A DNA stretch of 5,528 nucleotides, from contig CAJOFG010000027.1 in the NCBI GenBank assembly GCA_905233965.1, positions 11,447 to 16,974 on the forward strand, read 5' to 3'. This DNA is from an uncultured Selenomonadaceae bacterium (GTDB taxonomy: Bacteria > Bacillota > Negativicutes > Selenomonadales > Selenomonadaceae). This document shows positions 1-5,456 of the stretch, one piece after another. The number at the start of each line of letters is the position of its first letter. Position 1 is the stretch's first letter. A model generated the notes under the pieces. The model did no database searches. It saw only the letters and a list, made by a program, of their open reading frames with translations, and was not told the DNA's origin. Position numbers and translations under genes: made by a program.

Positions 1-45
1 AAAAATCTCGGAACTTTCCCCGTTTTGAAAGTCACCGAAACATAA
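1..45 (+). CDS. C-terminal tail of an unidentified upstream gene (partial)
   Basis: Frame 1 is open from the window edge and reads KNLGTFPVLKVTET before a TAA at 43-45. It ends 29 bases before the aroF start, and the aroF ribosome binding site lies in that gap, so this could be the end of an upstream gene in the same operon. Only 14 residues are visible, too few to identify a family. An open frame this short could also arise by chance, so the call rests mainly on spacing and the plausible residue composition. Confidence 0.4.
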   Translation, partial: KNLGTFPVLKVTET

Positions 46-55
46 AGAAATTTTC

Positions 56-64
56 AAAGGGAGG
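56..64 (+). promoter_or_regulatory. Shine-Dalgarno sequence of aroF
   Basis: AAAGGGAGG lies 10 bases before the ATG at 75. That spacing supports 75 as the start rather than the second in-frame ATG at 87, which would sit 22 bases away. Confidence 0.75.
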
Positions 65-74
65 AAATTAAAAC

Positions 75-1109
75 ATGGTAATCATAATGAATCCTGAGGC
101 GACTCGCGAAAATATTTCCGAAGTCATCAAAACGATAGAAAACGTCGGTCTTGAAGCAAAAATCATGGAGGGCGCGCAACAAAAAATTGTCGGCGTTATC
201 GGCGACAAAACGAAATTGGGCTCCGTCGCGATCGGTGCGCTTGCCGGAGTTGACAACATCGTTTCAATTTCCAAAAGTTACAAACTTGCCAGCCGCGAAT
301 TTCATCCTCAGTCAACTGTGGTTGACGTTGCCGGAGTAAAAATCGGCGACGGAAATCCGGTTGTCATGGCGGGACCTTGCGCCGTCGAATCACGCGAATT
401 GCTTTTGGAGGCGGCTGAAATCGTCAAGGAGGGCGGCGCACAATTTTTGCGCGGCGGTGCTTACAAGCCGAGAACTTCGCCGTACTCTTTTCAAGGTCTG
501 GAAGTCGAAGGTCTGAAATATCTTGCCGAAGCGCGAGAGAAAACCGGCTTAAAAGTCGTAACAGAAGTTACGACGGTTGAAGGAATAAAACCGGTCGCCG
601 AATATGCCGACTTGATTCAAATCGGAGCGCGGAATATGCAAAATTTCGGTCTGCTGAAAGAAATAGGGAAATGCGGCAAACCGGTTTTGTTGAAACGCGG
701 ACTTTCCGCGACGATTGAAGAGTGGTTGAACGCGGCGGAGTACATCATGAATGAAGGAAACCCGGACGTAATTTTATGCGAGCGCGGAATCCGGACTTAC
801 GAAACTTACACGCGCAACACTTTGGACTTGAGCGCGGTTGCGGCGGTGAAACATCTTTCGCACCTGCCGATAATCGTTGATCCGAGTCACGGCACCGGAA
901 AATGGCGAATGATAAAACCGATGGCTTTTGCGGCGATCGCGGCGGGAGCGGACGGCTTGATTACGGAAGTACATCAAAATCCGGCGAAGGCTCTTTCCGA
1001 CGGGTCGCAGTCGCTGACGAAAGAAAGATATTTCGACATGATGAACGGAATCAAAAAACTTTCCCGGTTCATGCGCGAAGAAAATTTGAATCCGATTATC
1101 GAAGGTTAA
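75..1109 (+). CDS. aroF: 3-deoxy-7-phosphoheptulonate (DAHP) synthase, type I beta with N-terminal ferredoxin-like domain
   Basis: This enzyme condenses phosphoenolpyruvate with erythrose 4-phosphate, the first committed step of the shikimate pathway, in the cytoplasm. The 344-residue protein has a small N-terminal regulatory-type domain (about residues 1-70) followed by the TIM-barrel catalytic domain. Family motifs visible are GPCAVES (100-106), GGAYKPRTSPYSFQG (127-141), IGARNMQN (183-190), LLKRG (205-209) and VDPSHGTGK (268-276). Candidate metal ligands are Cys102, His272, Glu298 and Asp309; from memory these coincide with the Thermotoga maritima enzyme numbering, meaning almost no length difference. 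Family knowledge: the N-terminal domain mediates feedback inhibition by aromatic amino acids, so the enzyme is probably allosteric. The stop is 15 bases before trmB, indicating co-transcription. All key residues are present. The symbol aroF is used for this family; aroG or aroH would be alternative labels. Confidence 0.95.
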   Translation: MVIIMNPEATRENISEVIKTIENVGLEAKIMEGAQQKIVGVIGDKTKLGSVAIGALAGVDNIVSISKSYKLASREFHPQSTVVDVAGVKIGDGNPVVMAGPCAVESRELLLEAAEIVKEGGAQFLRGGAYKPRTSPYSFQGLEVEGLKYLAEAREKTGLKVVTEVTTVEGIKPVAEYADLIQIGARNMQNFGLLKEIGKCGKPVLLKRGLSATIEEWLNAAEYIMNEGNPDVILCERGIRTYETYTRNTLDLSAVAAVKHLSHLPIIVDPSHGTGKWRMIKPMAFAAIAAGADGLITEVHQNPAKALSDGSQSLTKERYFDMMNGIKKLSRFMREENLNPIIEG

Positions 1110-1114
1110 AGGAG
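1108..1114 (+). promoter_or_regulatory. Shine-Dalgarno sequence that fixes the TTG start of trmB
   Basis: AAAGGAG overlaps the aroF stop codon region and ends 10 bases before TTG at 1125. No ATG or GTG in the same frame has a comparable site, so this decides the start. Confidence 0.7.
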
Positions 1115-1124
1115 CGAAAAAAAT

Positions 1125-1775
1125 TTGCGGTTGCGGAGAAAACCTCACACCGGCGAAAAGTTGCAAAATTTTTCCGACTTCGTGACGGTGTGCAAATTCG
1201 GCGAAGAAATAAATGTTGACGCAAAAAATTTGTTCGGCGAAAATTCCGGGCGAAAACTTTATGCGGAGTTCGGAACGGGCAAAGGCGATTTTATACTCAA
1301 GTCTGCGGAAAAAAATCCGGAAATAAATTTTTTGGGAATTGACATTGAGTCTGAAGTAATTTTGAAAGCCGCCCGGAAAATTGTAGAAAAAAATCTCGGC
1401 AACGTCCGGCTTGTCGTTTTGGACATCAACCGAATCACCGAGTTTTTTGGCGAAAATGAAATTGACAGACTTTATATAAATTTCTGCGATCCCTGGCCGA
1501 AAAAAAGACACGCCAAACGCAGATTGACGCACGTCCGATTTTTGGAAATGTACCGGAAAATTTTGAAACCCGGCGGTGAAATTCATTTCAAGACGGACAA
1601 TCGCGGGCTGTTCGATTTTTCGCTGGAGCAATTCGCGGAAGCCGGTTTAAAAGTTCGCGACGTGACGAATGACCTTCACGCGAACGAACCGCCGGAAAAT
1701 ATCCGCACCGAATACGAAAACCGATTCAGTTCGGAAGGCGTTCCGATTAACCGGTGTGTCATTGAATTTGATTGA
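1125..1775 (+). CDS. trmB: tRNA (guanine-N7-)-methyltransferase TrmB, TTG start
   Basis: TrmB transfers a methyl group from S-adenosylmethionine to N7 of G46 in the variable loop of tRNAs. The 216-residue protein is of normal family length. It starts with MRLRRKP, matching the usual basic RxRxKP N-terminus and supporting the TTG start. The SAM-binding motif I is EFGTGKGDF (48-56). The signature CDPWPKKRHAKRRL spans 121-134 and is followed by THVRFL (135-140). KTDN (156-159) and TEYE (195-198, part of TxYExxF) are the C-terminal substrate-binding and catalytic motifs. It lies 15 bases after aroF with its own ribosome binding site, so the two are probably one transcript; the pairing has no obvious pathway logic. 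The gene ends 22 bases before the stop of the convergent gene on the other strand. Confidence 0.95.
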   Translation: MRLRRKPHTGEKLQNFSDFVTVCKFGEEINVDAKNLFGENSGRKLYAEFGTGKGDFILKSAEKNPEINFLGIDIESEVILKAARKIVEKNLGNVRLVVLDINRITEFFGENEIDRLYINFCDPWPKKRHAKRRLTHVRFLEMYRKILKPGGEIHFKTDNRGLFDFSLEQFAEAGLKVRDVTNDLHANEPPENIRTEYENRFSSEGVPINRCVIEFD

Positions 1776-1797
1776 AAAATTTTAAGCGCGGTTATGT

Positions 1798-2325
1798 TCA
1801 TTGCCAAGCTTTGTAAATTCTTTGGACGTGACCGAATCCGTTTTCCACGTGCAAATAATAAAACGCTCTGCGTTGAAAATCTGCGGCGGCATCGCCGCTT
1901 TTTTTTTCGTCATAATGCAAAGTGTTCGACGCGTGCGGCGAAGTGAATCCGAACAAAATCCGGGAGGGAATCATTTTTCCGGAGCGCGGCAAAAGTGAAT
2001 CGTCGGCAATGTTCAGAGGAAAAATTCCTTCGCCGGTTTCAATCATCATCAGCGGCGCGACCCCGTTTACAAAAGTTCCCTGCTCCGGCATGAACAAATT
2101 ATAATCGCCGTCGGGCAGAGGAATTACCGCGCCGTCTTTTATGTAACTTATGCTCTGCGAAGAAAAAATTTCTTCGTGAAAACTCGGTGGCAAGTCGGAG
2201 CCGGGATAAGCCGCGACAAGTCCGGCAAGTATAAAAAAAAGAAACGCCGCCGCAGTATATTTTTTCACGGGGAAAGGTTGCGGAGGAGTTTCCGGAATTT
2301 TTGTTTTGACTCTATTTTTTTTCAT
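1798..2325 (-). CDS. hypothetical protein with one N-terminal membrane segment
   Basis: I do not recognise a family for this 175-residue protein. The N-terminus is basic (MKKNRVKTK) with a proline-rich stretch (PETPPQPFP, 11-19). It is followed by a single hydrophobic segment at about 23-40, which suits a signal anchor with a short cytoplasmic tail and an exported C-terminal domain of about 130 residues. That domain has no cysteines and no catalytic motif I can name; it contains VAPLMMIETGEG (89-100), SRILFGFTSPHASN (121-134) and FYYLHVENGFGHV (155-167). The ATG is 5 bases after the stop of the 92-aa gene, so translation is probably coupled; a Shine-Dalgarno is weak (GGAAA about 12 bases away, inside the upstream gene). 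The frame contains nine consecutive A bases at 1899-1907 (codons E140-S143), and the plus-strand terminator of the aroF-trmB transcript lies over the same bases. Confidence 0.75.
   Translation of the reverse strand: MKKNRVKTKIPETPPQPFPVKKYTAAAFLFFILAGLVAAYPGSDLPPSFHEEIFSSQSISYIKDGAVIPLPDGDYNLFMPEQGTFVNGVAPLMMIETGEGIFPLNIADDSLLPRSGKMIPSRILFGFTSPHASNTLHYDEKKSGDAAADFQRRAFYYLHVENGFGHVQRIYKAWQ
1883..1907 (+). terminator. intrinsic terminator, probably for aroF-trmB
   Basis: The stem GCGGCG (1883-1888) and CGCCGC (1893-1898) closes a GCAT loop and is followed by nine T bases (1899-1907), a textbook Rho-independent terminator on the plus strand. It lies 108 bases past the trmB stop, within the coding region of the convergent 175-aa gene. 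No better candidate is seen between 1775 and 1882. It is one-directional: on the minus strand no T-run follows the stem. Confidence 0.75.
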
Positions 2326-2330
2326 GACGT

Positions 2331-2609
2331 TTAAAAATTTCCGAACGGTGTTTTATTCGAGTGGTCGCCGATGTCTTTGATAATATTTTTTTCGCGTTTG
2401 CCGAGCACCCACCCGATCGCTTTTATCTCCGTGTAAGTCATCAATTTTTGTTGGCGCACGTCGCCGGAAGAAAATGACAATTCCCGGTAAGCCATAAGCA
2501 GTTGATTGTACCGCGCCAAAACTTCCTGAGGGGATCGCATTTTTTCTTTCGGGCTGTTGTAAATCGCAACCGTTTCGTTTATGTTGTTCGCCGGCATATC
2601 CGATGACAT
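2331..2609 (-). CDS. hypothetical small soluble protein (92 aa)
   Basis: I do not recognise this protein. Starting from the ATG at 2609 it has 92 residues, no membrane segment and no signal peptide. The middle (about residues 25-80, from RSPQEVLARYNQLL to KREKNIIKDIGDH) is rich in charged and amphipathic stretches and probably alpha-helical. The start is chosen because GGGAGGT lies 7 bases upstream; a TTG 10 codons earlier (2639) would overlap the prenyl synthase stop and has no such site. The gene begins 23 bases after the prenyl synthase stop and ends 5 bases before the 175-aa gene, so the three probably share a transcript. The strong ribosome binding site and tight packing argue that it is a genuine gene. 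No function can be assigned. Confidence 0.75.
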   Translation of the reverse strand: MSSDMPANNINETVAIYNSPKEKMRSPQEVLARYNQLLMAYRELSFSSGDVRQQKLMTYTEIKAIGWVLGKREKNIIKDIGDHSNKTPFGNF

Positions 2610-2616
2610 TTTCAAG

Positions 2617-2623
2617 ACCTCCC
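2617..2623 (-). promoter_or_regulatory. Shine-Dalgarno sequence of the 92-aa gene
   Basis: On the minus strand this reads GGGAGGT, 7 bases before the ATG at 2609. It is the best-placed ribosome binding site on this strand and sets the start codon. Confidence 0.75.
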
Positions 2624-2632
2624 GAATTTTTT

Positions 2633-3613
2633 TTACCAACTTCTGTCAACGACGAAATCCGCAATTTGTTCCAAAGCCAGCCCGACGGAATCTTTAATCG
2701 GGAAAGGCAAATTTATTCTTGCGGAGTCAATGTGTCCGTCCGCTCTCATTTTGCAATATTCGACGGCATCGGTGGCGCGAATAATTTCTATCGCGTCCTC
2801 AATGTCGGAGTCGGTGACTTCCCGGCGCGTGACAATTTCGCGAAGTACGTCCGACTCGTCGCTGACTTGCAAGGCGCGAATAACCGGTAAAGTTATAACG
2901 CCGCTTTTCATGTCGCCGCCCAAAGGTTTGCCGGTAACTTTTTCGTCGCCGAAAAAATCCAAAAGGTCGTCGATAATCTGAAACGCAAGACCAAGCCCGC
3001 TCCCGTAAGCGGCAAAACTTTCGACATCTTTTTTGTCCAGCCCGGCAACAATCCCGCCGAGTTTGCAACAGCTTGACAAAAAAATTGCCGTCTTTAAATT
3101 TATTCTGTCGTAGTATTCGCTCATGCCCGGCACGACGAAAAGATTTCTGTCCTGCATAATTTCGCCGATACACAAATTTTTTACCAGCGCGGACAAAACG
3201 CCGGAAACTTCCGCTCCGTAATTTCCGTTTGAAACGAGTTGAAAAGCTTTAGCGAAAAGATAGTCGCCGACAAGGACGGCAATTTGTGCGCCGTACTTTG
3301 AATTTGTCGTTTCGATGCCGCGTCTTTTTTTCGAGTTGTCCAAAATGTCATCGTGAACCAAGCTTGCAGTGTGAATCAGTTCGAGTGCTGCGGCGAGCGG
3401 CAAAGTTTTTTCGCGGGGACAATCTCCTTGAGAGTTTGCACACAAAAGGAAAAGTACCGGACGCAATTTTTTTCCGCCGTTCACCAACGGAGCGCAGGCA
3501 TTGTAAATAAATTCATCTTCCCGGACGGAGCTTTCGACCAAACTTTCCAAATCAAGCAAATATTTTGTTACCACGTCTTCGAGAGCGGATATTAAATGCA
3601 AAAATCTCACCAT
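2633..3613 (-). CDS. long-chain polyprenyl diphosphate synthase (heptaprenyl/octaprenyl type)
   Basis: This trans-prenyltransferase extends an allylic diphosphate with isopentenyl diphosphate units, usually to make the quinone side chain. The 326-residue protein shows GGKKLRP (46-52), the first Asp-rich motif DDILD (88-92), GDYLFAKAF (116-124), a KT pair (174-175), the second Asp-rich motif DDLLD (215-219) and GGDMKSG (232-238). The first motif is DDxxD without the two-residue insertion of bacterial farnesyl synthases, and the residue five before it is Ala83; both are family hallmarks of medium to long-chain products. Exact chain length cannot be read from sequence, so hepT or ispB would both be guesses. 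The ATG at 3613 has no Shine-Dalgarno. A TTG four codons in (3601) has GGTGA five bases upstream and is a plausible alternative. It heads an operon with two unknown genes. Confidence 0.92.
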   Translation of the reverse strand: MVRFLHLISALEDVVTKYLLDLESLVESSVREDEFIYNACAPLVNGGKKLRPVLFLLCANSQGDCPREKTLPLAAALELIHTASLVHDDILDNSKKRRGIETTNSKYGAQIAVLVGDYLFAKAFQLVSNGNYGAEVSGVLSALVKNLCIGEIMQDRNLFVVPGMSEYYDRINLKTAIFLSSCCKLGGIVAGLDKKDVESFAAYGSGLGLAFQIIDDLLDFFGDEKVTGKPLGGDMKSGVITLPVIRALQVSDESDVLREIVTRREVTDSDIEDAIEIIRATDAVEYCKMRADGHIDSARINLPFPIKDSVGLALEQIADFVVDRSW

Positions 3614-3635
3614 CTTTTGATAAAGTACGGGGAGA

Positions 3636-3664
3636 ATTTTAGCACAGCAAATATCTTATGTCAA
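3636..3664 (-). promoter_or_regulatory. sigma70-type promoter of the prenyl synthase operon
   Basis: On the minus strand a perfect TTGACA (-35, 3664-3659) is followed after 17 bases by TAAAAT (-10, 3641-3636), preceded by TGC, which makes an extended -10. Transcription would start near 3628, giving a leader of only about 15 bases before the ATG at 3613. Confidence 0.75.
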
Positions 3665-3690
3665 AAACCGGAATTGTGTTTACCTTTCGG

Positions 3691-3720
3691 CTGACAACTT
3701 CCGGAAGTTTGTGTTATAAT
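3691..3720 (+). promoter_or_regulatory. sigma70-type promoter of the kinase gene
   Basis: CTGACA (-35, 3691-3696) and a perfect TATAAT (-10, 3715-3720) are separated by 18 bases, and TGT before the -10 gives an extended -10. Transcription would begin near 3727 in a run of A bases, leaving a leader of about 65 bases. It is divergent from the prenyl synthase promoter, with 26 bases between the two -35 boxes. Confidence 0.75.
3696..3709. promoter_or_regulatory. 14-bp perfect palindrome in the promoter spacer, possible operator
   Basis: AACTTCCGGAAGTT is a perfect inverted repeat lying between the -35 and -10 boxes of the kinase promoter and overlapping the last base of the -35. With one bulged base the symmetry extends outward (ACA on the left, TGT on the right). 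A dimeric regulator bound here would block RNA polymerase. No regulator gene is adjacent, so the binding protein is unknown. Confidence 0.45.
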
Positions 3721-3760
3721 CAAAAAAACATAAAATTTTTTTTTAAGAAAGGACGTGAAA

Positions 3761-3784
3761 GCGCGGATAAATTTTTCGCCGCGC
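3761..3784 (+). promoter_or_regulatory. GC-rich hairpin in the kinase gene leader
   Basis: GCGCGG (3761-3766) pairs with CCGCGC (3779-3784) across a 12-base AT-rich loop. It sits between a purine-rich AAAGGA (3748-3753) and the ATG at 3792. It is not followed by a T-run, so it is not a terminator. If formed, it would bring AAAGGA to about 14 unpaired bases from the start codon. Confidence 0.4.
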
Positions 3785-3791
3785 AAAGTTC

Positions 3792-4787
3792 ATGAATAAA
3801 TCCGGGTGGAAAAAATTTTTCAACGAAAGAGCCGGCAAGTGCAAAATTCTTGTCGCCGGCGACGTGATGATGGACAAATATTATCACGGCGAAGTTCATA
3901 AATTTGCCAGCGATGCACCGGTACCGGTTGCCAAAATCGTAAAACGTCGTTCGACTCTCGGAGCGGCGGCGAACATTGCGACCAACCTTTCACTGCTCGG
4001 TTGCAAAACTTATCTGGCCGGGTTCGTCGGTGACGATCATAATTTTGAGACTCTTTCCTCCAAGCTTGTCGAATACAATATAAACCGGGACGGATTGATT
4101 GTCACCGATTCGCCGACGACGACGAAAGTCCGAATTATGAGCGGACACCGGCAAATGTTCCGCATGGACTTTGAGGACAACTCGCCGAAAAGCGACGAAC
4201 AATTTGCCGTGCTTGAGGAATACGTCCGACTTCGTTTGAGCGACGGGCTCGATGCGATTGTCCTTGCCGATTACGAAAAGGGAGTTTGTACGGAATATTT
4301 CTGTGCGTCCGTGATAAAGGAGGCGCATCATCACGGCGTTCCGGTCGTCGTCATGCCTTACGGGTCGCGGTGGATTAAATACGCGCAAGCCGATTATGTC
4401 ACGCCGAACATTTCAAAGATTAACAAACTTTTGCTTTCGCCGATAGACGGAGATGACGACGACGCGGTCGAACACGCCGGACGATACATCATGCGGAAAT
4501 TTAAAATCAAAAATGTTTTGGCGACGCGTTCGGCTCACGGTATGACGTTGGTCACCGAAAATGAAACGGCGCACATTCCGACGAAACTCCGGGAAATTTT
4601 CGACAGTGCCGGTGCGGCAGATACGGTTGCGGCAGTTTTTGCGATGGCTCTTGCCGGAGGATTCAAACCGGTTGACGGCGCGTATATAACGAATGTTGCC
4701 GCCGGAATTGTAATTTCAAAATCCGGTTCCTACGCGGTCAGTCGCGAAGATATTTTGGAGGCTCTCGATTCAAAGGAAACGGCGTAA
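3792..4787 (+). CDS. PfkB-family sugar kinase related to heptose-7-phosphate kinase (HldE N-domain/RfaE1), divergent
   Basis: The 331-residue protein aligns along its length with the ribokinase-fold kinase that phosphorylates D-glycero-D-manno-heptose 7-phosphate for LPS core precursors. Conserved features: GDVMMDKYYHG (23-33), SDAPVPV (40-46), NIATNLSLLG (61-70), GFVGDD (77-82), ADYEKGV (159-165), TRSAHGM (245-251) and NVAAGIVISKSG (301-312). Several normally strict positions differ: the GGAAN motif reads GAAAN (57-61), the V-D-P-K-G motif reads VMPYG (187-191), TPNxxE reads TPNISK (204-209), and the anion-hole GAGD reads GAAD (274-277). The candidate catalytic base Asp277 remains. There is no C-terminal nucleotidyltransferase domain, as in split kinase proteins. 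No other LPS gene lies in the window. It may be a kinase of altered substrate or activity; the family assignment is firm, the substrate is not. The ATG lacks an adjacent Shine-Dalgarno. Confidence 0.8.
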   Translation: MNKSGWKKFFNERAGKCKILVAGDVMMDKYYHGEVHKFASDAPVPVAKIVKRRSTLGAAANIATNLSLLGCKTYLAGFVGDDHNFETLSSKLVEYNINRDGLIVTDSPTTTKVRIMSGHRQMFRMDFEDNSPKSDEQFAVLEEYVRLRLSDGLDAIVLADYEKGVCTEYFCASVIKEAHHHGVPVVVMPYGSRWIKYAQADYVTPNISKINKLLLSPIDGDDDDAVEHAGRYIMRKFKIKNVLATRSAHGMTLVTENETAHIPTKLREIFDSAGAADTVAAVFAMALAGGFKPVDGAYITNVAAGIVISKSGSYAVSREDILEALDSKETA

Positions 4788-4817
4788 CATTGAAAAAATT
4801 AAAATTTTTTATGTAAT

Positions 4818-4917
4818 GTTACTTTCTTTGTGCCGACAAAGAAAGTAACCAAAGAAAGCTCGTTCGCTGAAGCAACATCACGTTGCTTACGCGAACTGCC
4901 GCTCGTCCGTGAGCGGC
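4818..4917. repeat. three-hairpin palindromic element, likely a dispersed intergenic repeat
   Basis: Three inverted repeats follow one another. The first is a perfect 14-bp stem, 4818-4831 with 4836-4849, loop GCCG. The second has an outer GTTCGC/GCGAAC stem (4862-4867, 4891-4896) and an inner AAGCAAC/GTTGCTT stem (4870-4876, 4882-4888), separated by a 2x2 internal loop. The third is GCCGCTC/GAGCGGC (4898-4904, 4911-4917). CAAAGAAAG also occurs twice as a direct repeat (4837-4845, 4850-4858). From memory, ACTTTCTTTG...CAAAGAAAGTAACCAAAGAAAG units recur between genes in many bacterial genomes; I cannot confirm copy number here. No T-run follows any stem, so a terminator is unlikely. The stretch 4788-4973 otherwise holds an AT-rich inverted repeat (GTAACATT 4784-4791, AATGTTAC 4815-4822) and the def ribosome binding site. 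Confidence 0.65.
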
Positions 4918-4954
4918 GGGATTTACCAAAATTTTTTTATACTCTCAAACAGTC

Positions 4955-4961
4955 AAAGGAG
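4955..4961 (+). promoter_or_regulatory. Shine-Dalgarno sequence that sets the def start
   Basis: AAAGGAG lies 12 bases before ATG at 4974. It rules against the in-frame GTG at 4830, which would add 48 residues encoded by the hairpin repeat. Confidence 0.65.
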
Positions 4962-4973
4962 ATTTTTATTTTT

Positions 4974-5453
4974 ATGGCCTTACTCGAAATAAAAAAAGCC
5001 GGCGATCCGGTTTTGAAACAACATTGTGAAGAAATTAAAAAAATCGACAAGCGAATCAAAAAATTGATTGACGATATGGCTGAAACGATGTACGCGTCGG
5101 AAGGTGTCGGAATTGCCGCGCCGCAAGTCGGTATACCCATCAGGCTCGTCGTCATTGACGTTGAGAAAAAGCGTTACGACATGATAAATCCGGTCATCAC
5201 TTATCGGGAAGGTTCGGTCGTCGATTCGGAAGGTTGCCTGTCCTGCCCGAACCTTTTCGGCGATGTCGAACGTGCGGAAAAAGTTCGGGTGAAGTTCACG
5301 ACGAAATATCACAAAGAAAAAGAGTTGGAAGCGGAAGGACTTCTCGCCCGGTGTATTCAGCACGAATTGGATCACCTCGAAGGCAGATTGTTTATCGACA
5401 TTGCAAAAAATATTACGAAGGGCAAAGTCAATCGGGATAATCCGGAAACTTAA
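4974..5453 (+). CDS. def: peptide deformylase
   Basis: Peptide deformylase removes the N-formyl group from nascent proteins at the ribosome. The 159-residue protein has all three family motifs: GVGIAAPQVG (44-53), EGCLS (86-90) and QHELDHLEG (129-137). The metal ligands are Cys88, His130 and His134, and Glu131 is the catalytic acid/base. The N-terminus, MALLEIKKAGDPVLK, matches the usual start of the family and agrees with the Shine-Dalgarno position. The length is typical of the short Firmicutes-type enzymes. The C-terminus is short and lysine-rich (KNITKGK, 145-151). No convincing promoter is visible just upstream, so it may be transcribed from the kinase promoter through the hairpin repeat. 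The next gene begins 3 bases after the stop. fmt, a frequent partner, is not in view. Confidence 0.96.
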   Translation: MALLEIKKAGDPVLKQHCEEIKKIDKRIKKLIDDMAETMYASEGVGIAAPQVGIPIRLVVIDVEKKRYDMINPVITYREGSVVDSEGCLSCPNLFGDVERAEKVRVKFTTKYHKEKELEAEGLLARCIQHELDHLEGRLFIDIAKNITKGKVNRDNPET

Positions 5454-5456
5454 TCC

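Noticed and set aside
774..1631. 285-codon open frame on the minus strand
   Set aside because: It runs antisense across the ends of aroF and most of trmB, both of which have complete family motifs, and its translation has low-complexity Phe/Arg-rich composition typical of a shadow frame.
2610..2639. TTG start at 2639 for the 92-aa gene
   Set aside because: It would overlap the prenyl synthase stop and lacks a suitable Shine-Dalgarno; the ATG at 2609 has GGGAGGT at 7 bases.
2353..2664. 103-codon minus-strand frame overlapping the 92-aa gene
   Set aside because: It overlaps both the 92-aa gene and the end of the prenyl synthase in another frame and has no ribosome binding site of its own; the 92-aa frame has the strong signal.
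2799..3173. 124-codon minus-strand frame and the plus-strand frames across 2603-3595
   Set aside because: All are out-of-frame or antisense shadows of the prenyl synthase, whose motifs are intact throughout.
4938..4943. TATACT as a -10 box for def
   Set aside because: No -35-like sequence lies 15-19 bases upstream (the region is GGCGGG-rich), so a promoter call is not supported.
4830..4973. 48-residue N-terminal extension of peptide deformylase from GTG 4830
   Set aside because: The extension is encoded by the hairpin repeat, has no ribosome binding site, and the family normally starts at the residues encoded from 4974, which has AAAGGAG upstream.
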